From Lycium barbarum (taxonomy: Eukaryota; Streptophyta; Magnoliopsida; Solanales; Solanaceae), in contig NC_083348.1 of NCBI RefSeq assembly GCF_019175385.1, positions 49,932,950 to 49,996,949 of the forward strand: a stretch of 64,000 nt of DNA, written 5' to 3'. The notes beneath the pieces are model-generated. The model did no database searches and was not told the DNA's origin. It saw only the letters and a list, made by a program, of their open reading frames with translations. The translations under genes were made by a program, and so were the position numbers. Position 1 is the stretch's first letter, and each line of letters begins with the position of its first letter. Positions 11,882 through 23,489 of the stretch are shown here, in pieces.

Positions 11882-14521
11882 TGTTACATCCCGTACTTTT
11901 GTACGTTGGATTATTCATAAGTTAACCGACATAAGCTCGGAGGACAAGATTATCTTGAGGTTATAAGTATTTATGTAATTCTTAACAAGTGATAAGTAAG
12001 TGTTGTGAAGGTTAGAGGTTAAACAAATTCGGGCTATGGTTTGAGCCGCTCGGATAGGACATTTTTTGGTCATACACAAGTATGCAAATAAAGAGATCGG
12101 AGTATAAAAGGATGAGGTCCCGAAATAATTTAGGACATAACAAGTGTGAACATGGTGATTGAGAATAATATTTGGTGTATATATAAAGAGGCTATGGACT
12201 AGAAGTATACCACATGATTATGATAATGAGTATATGAAGTGTGTTAAAAGTGGTCCATGTTTAAGTGAATTGAGACCAGGAAATTAATTATGGGTGTAAC
12301 TGGTTAAATATGGAGTGTGGCAGAGATAAAGGAATTAAGTAATTATTTAATGGATAAGTAGTGAATTGTTTGATTTCCATGTGGTCCATGGATGAACTGC
12401 ACGGAGTGACTATGCATTTTTATGTAGTGGCGGAACCTTTACAAAGTAGTTATCCAAAGTGAATAACAGGGATGTGGACCCCATGGTCCTAAAAATGATG
12501 ACAATTATTATATCCTTTACTTACAATTTCTCTAAAGCAAAAACGTTAGCAACAACTTTAGAGATTTTCACACTTTAGCTAATTTTTTGGTCTCTTGAGA
12601 AAAAGCAATGAAGCAAAGTTTTATTTTTGGCAGAAACATCTTTATCATGTATATGCAAATTCCCTTATCAACGTGTGAAGAAAGGGCAGCAACGTGACAA
12701 GGGACAAATTTTATTTCACAGAAGAAAAAAACGTGAAGAACGACATAGAGGTTATACCCGCGTCAGTTTCCTCTTGATGATAGCAAATCAGAGATTTCTT
12801 TAAAGTGAAATAAAGTGGACGAAGATGAGTTCTTGGCATATGAGGTAAGAATTCTCCTCTCTTAGATATATTTAAATTCATCCAGGTCACCATTAAATTG
12901 TGAGATGAGAACTACAGAATTAATGTCGGAAATCATATAAGTTGATGTTGTTGTTGTTACTGCCGATTTGGTTTTTGTTATAATTGTTTGTTGGTATTGA
13001 AATTTCGGGCCGAGGATATAAACAGAGGAGATGCTGCCCGAATTTCGGCAAAATTCTTAAAGGATTTAATTTGGATGCTTAAGATAAGCATATGACGACA
13101 AGCCTAATAATAGTATGAATGGTTTTATATGTAGATTACGAGACTATGAATGATCTTACGTAGATTTCAAGACAAGAAATATGTTGGAAAGTGAAAAGTA
13201 AGCTTCCAGGTATGTAAGACAAACCTTCTTCCTTTGGCATGATTCTTGTTGTTATTCATTCTATAAGTACTCCATATGATTCTATTCTTAGACGAGTAAG
13301 GTCTAAATATTTCTTGTGATGTCCTATTGATATTGTACTCCTATTCTGTTCCAAAGGGAACACCCATAAGGTTCCAAGTTGAGTTGTGTATATGGTTCTA
13401 CTAATGATTTCGAGGAAATGAGTTTTATACTAAAGGAAACATAAAGTTTGATTTTCAAAACCACTCTGAAGGGGGTGCGAGATTTTACTACTTCATTTCA
13501 TTTACGATTTATGTTTACGTTCCATTGTATCATCCCATTGTATTGATATGATCATTTATTCTTTGGGTAGGCCAATAAGATGAAATTGAGTTGAATATAA
13601 GTAGTACGAATTTCATATCAATTCTACCATGAAACCCGGAAGTATATCCTCCTAAGTCTAGTGAGATACAAATTTGATAACTTCTAATGAAAGACTAAGG
13701 CTAATAACTGGATTGTGATGAGTTGATTAGTGAATTATCATATTAATTGAAATTGATATTTGTGGATTGAGTTTGTGTTGATATGATAGTGATATTAAGC
13801 CGGAAGCGGCTGCCCGAAGGGGCCATCATTATTATGCCGGAAGCGGTCATCCAAAGGGACTATTGTGATACTAGCCAGAAGCGGTTGTCCGAAGGGATCA
13901 TTCTGTTAACATGTCGGAAGCGACATGTGTGTTGGATTGCATTTTTTACTTAAATATTGTTTTGAGACTTCGTGTGCACACTTATGTTTCTTCCAGCGAA
14001 TGCTGCAGGTATTGAGTTAGATTGTGATTTCTTCTCTCCTAAGTCAAATTATAATTGTGATTTGTTAGCACCTTACATACTCAGTACATTGTCCGTACTG
14101 ACGTCCTTTTGCCTGGGGACGCTGCGTTCATGCCCGCAGCCCCAGATTGTTTAGCTGGTTATGTGTATAGCTAGGATGCTTGGACGTTAGCTGGGATTCG
14201 AAAGTTCCACCTCATTGTGGAGCTGTGCTGAGTCATGTATAGATATGTATGATTATGGGTATGTCAGGGCCCTGTCGTGACTCATAATTTTCAGTTTACT
14301 TCTTAGAGACTTCTGCAGACAGTGTTCTGTGATATGTTTGTCGTGATGTCAACAAAGTGAAGTCAGTTGAGTCATTTGTGGATTTATATTTGGCAAAGTT
14401 TTATGTTCTTAAATGTTTTTTTTTGAAATGACAGATTTTCGTAAAGCGAATGTCTGAGGGTTCGCTCGACTCTGATGAGAGTCGGGTGCCCGTCATGCCC
14501 TATTAGGATTGGGGTGTGACA
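11882..14521 (+). repeat. LTR-C2 (complete)
   Basis: A 2640-bp LTR, TGTTACATCC...GGTGTGACA. It has a donor-like GAG|GTAAGAATTC at 12842-12852, short repeats at 13799-13925 and the three-hairpin module at 14081-14139. Compared with C1 and C3 it lacks about 100 bp near 14385. Both neighbours are C internals, so it serves as 3' LTR of one unit and 5' LTR of the next. Confidence 0.92.
14081..14139 (+). other. Three-hairpin LTR module (LTR-C2)
   Basis: Stems TCAGTAC/GTACTGA (14081-14087, 14095-14101), CGTCC/GGACG (14102-14106, 14117-14121) and CTGCG/CGCAG (14122-14126, 14135-14139) abut each other without gaps. The same module in C3 is at 17586-17644. Confidence 0.8.
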
Positions 14522-15192
14522 AAGTGGTATCAGAGCAGTTTGTCCTAAGGGTTATCTGCAAAGTCGTGTCTAGTAGAGTCTTGTTTATGGTGTGTTGCGC
14601 GTCACATTTATAAACAGGAGGGTACAAGGCATTTAGGGTGGTTATTCTTCTTTCATATCTAAGACCGTGTGATAGAGCTAAGCCATAGGAAATGAGATTC
14701 CTTATACTAACCTTGATTTCAGCAGAAGAACGGTATCGACAGAACAAAGTGAGTAATAATAATGGAAGTTACAAAGGTAAGTCACTTCGTTGAGGCTACA
14801 CTATCAGAATATGTATTTATATGATGATGGATTGGCTGTCATAGAGGTAAGTCAGTGTAAGCACAACAGAGGAATTGATTAACTGCATCTCTTGATGATA
14901 AGTTCAGTTATAAGTTTGTGAGCTAAACAAATTGAATGAATCAGTACAAAGGTAAGCAACGGTACAATAGATGTGTGTCGGGTAAGGTACGAATATTGAG
15001 GTATGATTGAAATGTAAAGCTGAAGAATGAAAGGGAAAGTAAATAGGAAGGTATAACAGGGCAGATCGCTAAAGGATCAGATACATCTCGAGGTGTAATA
15101 TATGAGGTAAGTTTCGATATCTTTGTACTTTTACTTGAAATTGGGAGCCCTGTGTGGCGGAGATATGTCGTATATATATATATATATATATA

Positions 15193-15236
<44 letters not shown>

Positions 15237-15374
15237 CCCTGTGAGGTGTTGTTGGTATTTGCTGCGTGCAGGTTTTGGATAGTAAGAAATATAGAGGAAA
15301 CTCTGCCGAATTTTTTATAAGACTCTATAGACTAGTTTAACATTCGAGGACGAATGTTCTTAAGGGGGGAAGGG
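14522..15374 (+). other. Family C internal region 2 (PBS, leader, PPT)
   Basis: A near copy of internal 1: PBS at 14525-14536, leader hairpin at 14590-14607 with loop GCGCGT (no longer self-complementary), and PPT at 15362-15374. It differs mainly by a (TA)n expansion at about 15168-15232. No coding region is seen. Confidence 0.85.
15168..15232. repeat. (TA)n microsatellite in C internal 2
   Basis: Nearly pure TA repeat, absent as a long tract from internal 1 at the same place (around 11730). Confidence 0.95.
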
Positions 15375-18116
15375 TGTTACATCCCGTTATTTTGTACGTT
15401 GGATTATTCGTAAGTTAACCGACATAAGCTCGGAGGACAAGATTATCTTGAGGTTATAAGTATTTATGTAATTCTTAACAAGTGATAAGTAAGTGTCGTG
15501 AAGGTTAGAGGTTAAACAAATTCGGGCTATGGTTTGAGCCGCTCGGACAGGACATTTTTTGGTTATACACAAGTATGCAAATAAAGAGATCGGAGTATAA
15601 AAGGATGAGGTCCCGAAATAGTATAGGACTTAACAAGTGTGACCATGGTGATTGAGAATAATATTTGGTGTATGTATAAAGAGGCTATGGACTAGAATTA
15701 TACCACATGATTATGATAATGAGTATATGAAGTTTGTTAAAAGTGGTCCATGTTTGAGTGAATTGGGACCAAGAAATTAATTATGGGTGTAATTGGTTAA
15801 ATATGGAGTGTGGCAGAGATAAAGGAATTAAGTAATTATTTAATGGATAAGTAGTGAATTGTTTGATTTCCACGTGGTCCCTGGATGAACTGCACGGAGT
15901 GACTATGCATTTTTATGTAGTGGTAGAAGCTTTACAAAGTAGTTATCCAAATTGAATAAATGGGATGTGGACCCCATGGTCCTTAAAATGATGACAATTA
16001 TTAGATCCTTTATTTACAATTTCTCTAAAGCAAAAACGTTAGCAACAACTTTAGAGATTTTCACAATTAGCTAATTTTTTGGTCTCTTGAGAAAAAGCAA
16101 TGAAGCAAAGTTTTATTGTTGGCAGAAACATCTTTATCATATATATGTAAATTCCCTGATCAACGTGTGAAGAAAGAGCAGCAACGTGACACGGGACAAT
16201 TTCATTTCACCGAAGAAAAAAACGTGAAGAACAACATAGAGGTTATACCGGCGTCGGTTTCCTCCGGATGATAGCAAATCGGAGATTTCTTTACAGTGAA
16301 ATAAGGTGGAAGAAGAGGAGTTCTTGGCATACGAGGTAAGAATTCTCCTCTCCTAGATATATTTAAATTCATCCGGGTCACAGTTAAATTGTGAGATGAG
16401 AACTACAGAATTAATGACGGAAATCAGTTAAGTTGATGTTGTTGTTGTCGCGTTATTGTTGTTACTTCCGATGTGGTTGTTGTAATAAATGTTTGTTGGT
16501 ATTATAATTTCGGGTTGAGGATATAAACAGAAGAGATGCTGCTCGAATTTTGAGAAAATTCTTAAAGGATTTAATTTGGAGGCTTAAGATAAGCATATGA
16601 CGACAAGCGTAGCAATATTATGAATGCTTTTATATGTAGATTAGGAGACTATGAATGATCTTACATAGATTTCAAGACAAGAAGTAAGTTGGAAAGTGAA
16701 AAGTAAGCTTCCAGGTATATAAGGCAAACCTTTCTTCCTTTGGCATGATTCTTATTGTTATTCATTCTATACGTACTCCGTATGATTCCATTCTTAGACG
16801 AGTAAGGTCTAAATGTTTCTTGTGATGGCTTATTGATATTGTACTCCTATTCTGTTCTTAAGGGAACACCCATAAGGTGCCAGGTTGAGTTGTGTATATG
16901 GTTTTACTAATGATTTCGAGGAAATGAGTTTTATACTAAAGGAAACATAAAGTTTGATTTTCAAAACCACTCCGAAGGGGGTGCGAGATTTTACTACTTC
17001 ATTTCATTTACAATTTATGTTTACATTCCATAGTATCATCCCTCTGTATTGATATGATCATTTATTCTTTGGTTAGGGCAATAAGATGAAATTGAGTAGA
17101 ATATAAGTAGTAAGTATTTCATAACAATTCTACCCTCAAACCTGGAAGTATGTCGTCCTAAGTTTAGTGAGATTTAAATTTGATAACTTCTAATGAAAGA
17201 CTAAGGCTAATAACTGGATTGTGATGAGTTGATTAGTGACTTATGATATGAATTGAAATTGATATTGTGGATTGAGTTTGTGTTCATATGATGGTGATAT
17301 TAAGCCGGAAGCGGCTGCCCGAAGGGGCCATCATTATTATGCCGAAAGCGGCCGTCCGAAGGGACTATTGTGATACTAGCCGGAAGCGGCTGTCCAAAGG
17401 GACCATTCTGTAAACATGTCGGAAGCGGCATGTGTGTTGGATTGCATTATTTACTTAAATATTATTTTGAGATTTCGTGTGCACATTTATGTTTCTTCCA
17501 GTGAAGGCTGCAGGTATTGAGTTAGCTTGTGATTTCTTCTCTCCTAAGTCAAATTATGATTGTGATTTGTTAGAACCTTACATACTCAGTACATTGTCCG
17601 TACTGACGTCCTTTTTCCTGGGGACGCTGCGTTCATGGCTGCAGCCCCAGACTGTTTGGCAAGTTAATTGTATAGCTAGGATGCTTGGACGTCAGCTGGG
17701 ATTCGCAAGTTCCACCTCATTCTGGAGATGTGCTGAGTCATGTATAGATATGTATGATTATGGGTATGTCAGGGCCCTGTCGTGACTCATAATGTTCAGT
17801 TTACTTCTTAGAGACTTCTGCAGACAATGTCCTGTGATATGTATGTCGAGATGTCGACAAAGTGATGTTAATTGAGTCATTTGTGAATTTTAAAAGAGTA
17901 TGTATTTTAGATGATTTCAATTGGTTTAAAGTACTTATTTGATTGAAGTTTTCATTATCGTTATAAATATAATGATTTCTATTTGGAAAAGTTTTATGTT
18001 CTTAAATGTTTTTTTTTTGAAATGATAGGTTTTTGATAGAGCGAATGTCTGAGGGTTCGCTCGACTCTGATGAGAGTCGGGTGCCCCTCATGCCCTATCA
18101 GGATTGGGGTGTGACA
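15375..18116 (+). repeat. LTR-C3 (complete, terminal)
   Basis: A 2742-bp LTR, TGTTACATCC...GGTGTGACA, ending the C array. It is followed at 18117 by GGATG and unrelated sequence instead of a PBS, so 18116/18117 is the outer edge. The matching target duplication would lie left of the window and cannot be checked. Confidence 0.9.
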
Positions 18117-18833
18117 GGATGATTCTAAGATGATAATGATTAAAGGGAAGTAAGTGATTAGAATAAGATTTACCTCCAAGAAATTCCTCAATTTATCCCT
18201 AAGAACAGCCTTCCCAAGCTCCAATATTGTGTTATGACATAATGAGGGACTAGGTCTTATTTTAAGATGCATTTAAAAAATTTCCACTGCCCGTCACTGC
18301 CACGACGAGGGTGTTGCCGCTACAGCGGTGCCGCTGCGGCGTCGGGGACACCGCTGCAGCGGTGAGGGCCCTTTTCGCATGACCGCCCCAGCGGTCACTA
18401 CGCTGCCAAGGCTCTGGTGCCGCCGTTGCGGGCACCAGACACTAGAAATCCCCACATTCTCTAAGTCTTCCATCGAATTTTTGGGTTATTCCCGAGGCCA
18501 TCTGCTCATAATCCGACAACCTAAACTTATACAAAAATATGCTACGAACGGACTTGTGGTCTCAAAATTTCCAACGGAAGTCTCGTTGACCGTGTCAACC
18601 ACCGGTGCCTACTTTCCATTTCCCATCCAAAGTCCCGAAATGCACCAAAATGCATTGGTATCCGAACAAATCATACATACAAGTTCTAAACAATTTTCCG
18701 GACCTCTCGGAGTTAACGAAACTCCGAAAAAGGTTCGTTGCCCAAAAGTCAACCTCGGGTCAAAATGAGTCAATAAACGCTCAGAAGTGGCGAAAGTGCC
18801 AAAAGGACTATAACGACCAAATGGGTCGTTACA
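18117..18833 (-). repeat. LTR-F fragment (5' end of a minus-strand LTR)
   Basis: On the minus strand the piece starts at 18833 with TGTAACGACCCATTTGGTCG, like LTR-E1 (21546) and LTR-E2 (23490). It runs through a GTTGACACGGTCAAC-like block and a cluster of CCGCTGCAGCGG-type palindromes (18290-18440). It is cut at 18117 by the C array; the rest lies left of the window. An open frame on the plus strand here (18328-18768) lies in LTR sequence and is not taken as a gene. Confidence 0.75.
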
Positions 18834-21545
18834 TGTTTATAAAAAGTAAAGTAGAGAACTTGAGAGAATGAGACAAACATATGTTTTTCTTCGTCTCTAG
18901 AGTCTTGTATTTAAATTCCTCAATTTTTTAGCTGTTAGACTCTTTCAGCAATGATGTCAACCCAAGAGAATTGATCCTTGTAAATTTGGAATATTGAGGA
19001 TCCTAATTTCCAAGAACAAAGTAAGACCTATTAATGTTGTACGACTTCTTTCCTTGTCCAGTATTTGCCTTGTTGGAATGGTTTAAATTTGGTACTTCTT
19101 TCCTTGTAAATCCTGATCTGATTAAACTTGAAATTTTTATGATTGACACTGATTGATCTCTTGATTGATTCCCCTTCCTTTGACATAGTGTAAGATTCTA
19201 TAATCTTACTTAATTGAAACCTTGGCTTGATCTGGTACTTTGTTCCCATAAATAAGTATGGCCCATAAATAAGCATGGGCTTATTTTCTTTGCACTTTGT
19301 GGTTTTTTCCCTTTGTAGCCAACTGAGCTTTACTTGTCAAATGGGCTTTGTATGTCCAATGGGATTGCTGCATCTTTGGGTTCCTTTAAGTAGGGTACCT
19401 ACATGAAAATAGTTTGTCATCATTAAAACATAGCACCAATAGCCCCAATGGACAGTTATCCATTGTGGCGGTCAAGAAGCTGCTGTAGCGAGGTCTGTGT
19501 ACTTTTGGCTTAGGAGCCATAGTGGGCCTTGGGCTGCCATGGCGGGTTCGCTATAGCGGTTGCCCATACCGCTGCAGTGCATGATGGGCAGTTTTCTAAT
19601 CATTTTTTTAGGTTAAAATCCCTCCATCCTTGTCATTTCATTCCATCCTTTTCTAAGCATACTTGGGCAATTTTGACAGCCTTGGGACTGAATCTTCACA
19701 GAGGTAAGATCATTGGCCTTAGAATTCATTACTTTCCTTTCTTAATCATTATGCTAGAATCAAAGAGGAAAAGTGGGTTTTTATGAGAAACTCTTAAAAT
19801 AGTTTTTAGACTTCCTAAGTAGAAATTGGCTAGTATAACCCTTGAATCTGATATATTCATTGTTGTTAAGCTTATATCTTCCATTTTTAGAGGTCAATTT
19901 GTGGATTGAAAAGTTAGGATTCATACCCAAATTTTGGGGTTCACTTTAATTCAAATTTTTCTTAATCTTGAGTTAATCTAGCAATTTATTAGTGGGTTTT
20001 GATCATCTAGACTTGAATTGCATATTCCACCTTAGAATTTTCCATTTTACCCTTGTGAGCCCGTTTTCCAAACTTCTATAGGTTGGATTAGACCTAATTT
20101 AGAAGCTTAGCAATATGGATATTGTTCTTCATGGTTTCTAATCTAGATTACATTTATAACTAGACATTGAGTATTTACAGACGCTATGAAAGGGCAAGGC
20201 AAAGATGTGGTTGTTCGTGGCTCCTGTTCAGCATTCTAGGTAGGTTACAGCTTACCTTATGGTTAGATTTCGGTTAGTAAAGCATATGTAGAGTTAGTGA
20301 TTGTCGGAGACAGCATGTTATGACTTCGGGTATGAAGTTGGGATGGATTCTTAGGGTGGTATTGTTGTTGACAATGGCTCGTCGCCTTATTGTGTTCTAT
20401 TGAGTTGTTGCCTTATTGTGATTTGTTGGCTTGTCACCACGTGATTGATTCTAGAGTTGATACTTAGCGGTTATATTATGATTTGGAGAGCGTATTTATC
20501 ATTGTTGAGGTTATTGGAAAGGAAAGGAAACTAAAGTAAAGTTATGATATTGATACTGTGATTGAGATATGTGTCCATGTGTGGCACGATTGATTTGATT
20601 TGTTGTCATCATTCATTGATATTATGCATTTCATTCATTCTCATTTTTCATGATACTCTGATATGAATACTTAGTGATTTATTCATGGTTGTGAACCCAT
20701 ATCTCTTAGTTATTGGTTATTAACTTGTGAAGAGGAAAGAATTGATATTGATCTTGGTATTGGGATATGTGTCCTTGTGTGGCACGATTTTTTTATTGAT
20801 ATACTCTTATTGGCAATGATATCATGCATGCATTCATACTCATATATTTGAATCGGGTTGCGCGCCGCAACACATATATATACACATATATTGGACCCGG
20901 TTGCACGTTTCGCAACGCTTACTTGGGTCGGGTTGCACGTACCGCAACACTGATTGGGATCAGGTTGCACGTTCCACAACACTGACTTGGATTAGACTGT
21001 GCGCCGCAGCAGGTACATGGAATTTGTGGGTCCCCCTTGGGTCATGACTGTCGGAGAGTAGACATCGTCCGTCCGGAGCATGTGTTTATCATTGCATTGC
21101 ATTCGCTCATACATCTGATTTCTGGTAATGGTTATTCATTGTATTGTACGGTGTTCTTGAACATTAACTCCCTGGTTGGTTATTGATTTGAGATCACCGT
21201 GTGCCTGATTAATATATATTTGGGAATTAATGGATTCGAGGATTAGAAACTTTCTCCTAGGTTAAAACTTGAGGTTTCTGAAAATATTGTTGCCGATACT
21301 AGAGTTTTTGGTTATTCTAAGGAATTGTGGAAAACTTGGCAAGCCTTGGGTTTAGATGCTTCACTATAGGCTTTATCTAGATATAATTCATTGAGGGTTT
21401 CTTGGATATTTCAGTACTTGAGCTATTATTCTTGGATATGTGTTTATGCTTTCTACTTGATTGTGAGCAAGTCCATTTTTTAGTCTCTTCCTTTATATAT
21501 GTTAACTAACTGTTGTAGGCCTATGATGCCTACTCAGTATGTGTT
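18834..21545 (+). repeat. LTR-E0, left piece
   Basis: LTR-like DNA continuing at 28023-28446 once E1 is removed: GTGTT at 21541-21545 is the E1 target duplication. It has GCTATAGCGG-type palindromes (19465-19590), an AGAG|GTAAGATC donor-like site (19700-19709), and a tandem GTTGCACG-CGCAAC repeat (20850-21010). Its start is not visible and may lie left of F and the C array. The first 600 bases (18834-19440) match nothing else that I can see here. Confidence 0.65.
20850..21010 (+). repeat. GGTTGCACG...CGCAACAC tandem repeat in LTR-E0
   Basis: Four to five units of about 36 bp, each containing GGTTGCRCG followed by CGCAAC, a small hairpin. A related block in opposite orientation lies in LTR-J (41620-41700). 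Confidence 0.8.
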
Positions 21546-21894
21546 TGTAACGACCCGTTTTGTCGTTACTATGATTATTCCGTTTTTACCCTCATTGACC
21601 CGTTCCTGAGTCTTGTTAGAACTATTTGGACCTGAGAAGATAGTTGCCATGGCTTCCTAGGCATCGTTTTGAGTTTTGGAACACCCTTTAGGAATGTGAC
21701 TTTAAGCGAAAATCGTTTGACCTAGAGTTGACTTGGTCAACGAAACCTCCGTTGGGAAATTTGAGGCCATGGGAGAGTTCGTAGCGCGTTTTTATGTATG
21801 TCTGTGTATCTGGTTTGTGTGTTTCGGGCCTCGGGTTATTGTTGGATTTCTTGATGAAATTGTGAAACTTGGGAACAGTTTCTGGTGTCTGGTG

Positions 21895-22050
21895 TCCGCT
21901 GTAGCGGCACAAGGACCGCTGTAGCAGTGTGGTTGCTGGTGCAGCGGTAAGTTGAGTTCCTGGCCTTGATCGCTATAGCGGTTTGCATAGCCGCTGGGAC
22001 GGTACCGCTGAAGCAGTAAGGGTGACCGCTGGAGCGGTCGACGAGCAGTT
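21895..22050 (+). repeat. CCGCTGTAGCGG palindrome cluster in LTR-E1
   Basis: Six to seven variants of CCGCTNNAGCGG spaced over 155 bp, shortly before the AT-rich stretch and the donor-like site. A comparable cluster lies in E2 at 23645-23815. Confidence 0.85.
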
Positions 22051-23489
22051 TTTATAAGTTTAAAACCCCAAAACCCTAGTCATTATTTCTATTCCAACTT
22101 GTGAGCTTTGTGGAGGCGAATTGGAGGGTTTTCAAGTGATTTCTTCCCTAAGGTAACATTCCTACCCTATTATGGTTTCATTAACCTCTTTTAATCATCT
22201 AGCATAACCTAGAATCCATAGAATCTAATGGGTCTTCAAATGGGTTCTTGAGTTAAGTTCTAAGTCATTTTTGGTTCCTAGAATCTTCCTGAATAGTAAG
22301 ATTAATGTTGAATATGCTTGAATATGTTGGGAACAAACCAGCTAGATTCATATTTTCCATAAAAAGCTTAAGATTAAAAGAAGGGGTTTTATGGGTTTTC
22401 TCCCTAATGAGTTTTTGGCATTAGAATCTTGTATTATTGGTTGGGTTAGCTTCATTAAGCATGGATTTGATTATTATAAACTATGTAAACATGTTTCTTC
22501 CATTTTAGTGATAAAATTGTGGGATTAAAGTTAGGGTTCTTAGACCAAAATTGGGGGATTTTCACATTAATGATGATTTTGAGAATTAATTGAGTATTCC
22601 TATGATTAAAGTAATGGGTTTTAACCCTTTGGTATTGAATTTGGTATTTTGGTCATAAAATTCCCTTTTGCCCTTGAGTCTTGTTTCCTAAATTAAAGAG
22701 TGGGTTTTTGACCCGAATAGAATATAGTCATTATGGGTATCATTATTCATGGTTTCTTACATAGAATTCATATGTGATAGAGTTTGATTTTTTGGGAGAC
22801 GCTTCGAAAGAAGAAACAAGATGTGGGTTCGTGGCACCTATTTGGCTGCCAGGTAGGTTACGACTTCCCTTTTGGTAAACTCCGGTTAGTTTCCCATATT
22901 CATGTATTAGAAAGAACGAAGAATGCATGTGTAGGAATTGGAGATTTGGGATGGAATCCTAGGATGGTATTATTATGTGATTTGTATGTTCGGGCTTGTG
23001 GCATGTAGATTCTTTAGGATGCTTGATTTGATTTTTGTGAGTATCGATGGATTTTATGTGACTTGGGAGTAGTGGGTGATACCTATTTTCTGTGTCTCAC
23101 GATGAGAATTTCCATAATATGTGACTAAGTGTGTTATGCTATTAATAGTGAATCTAGTTGTTAAATGGAAGGATAAAATGTATCAACAACTGCGATTGAG
23201 TTCTAGACTGAGCAGGAATGATGCCTTGTGAGTAGGAGGTGAATTTACTTGTACTAAGCTAATAGGCTAATAAAGGAAGAGCAGTAATATTGTATTGCGA
23301 CTGAGTTGATCTATGGTGTTGGCTTGATTCCACGAGTGAGTAATTGGTATTGAGAATTGTAGTTACAACTTGTTTTTGTTATGGTGGTACCTTAATTTGA
23401 TGTTGATACGTGGATATAATTCCGTATGACTTGTGTAGATATTGATGATAGTGTTGGCATACCCATGTTGGTATTGGTGACTTTGATTT

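Larger units (their letters stand above)
9212..18116 (+). mobile_element. Family C tandem array: LTR-int-LTR-int-LTR
   Basis: Three C LTRs (C1 ending 11082; C2 11882-14521; C3 15375-18116) are separated by two short internals (799 and 853 bp). Each internal starts with a PBS and ends with a polypurine tract. C3 is followed by unrelated DNA. The internal regions carry no ORF of note, so the family is non-autonomous. Such arrays can arise by unequal recombination between LTRs of one element; this cause is inferred. The array begins left of the window, so there may be more units. Confidence 0.85.

Noticed and set aside
18328..18768. 146-codon plus-strand ORF with Cys/Arg-rich start
   Set aside because: It is antisense within LTR-F and covers the CCGCTGCAGCGG palindrome cluster. 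No domain is seen, and related LTRs E1 and E2 do not keep the frame.
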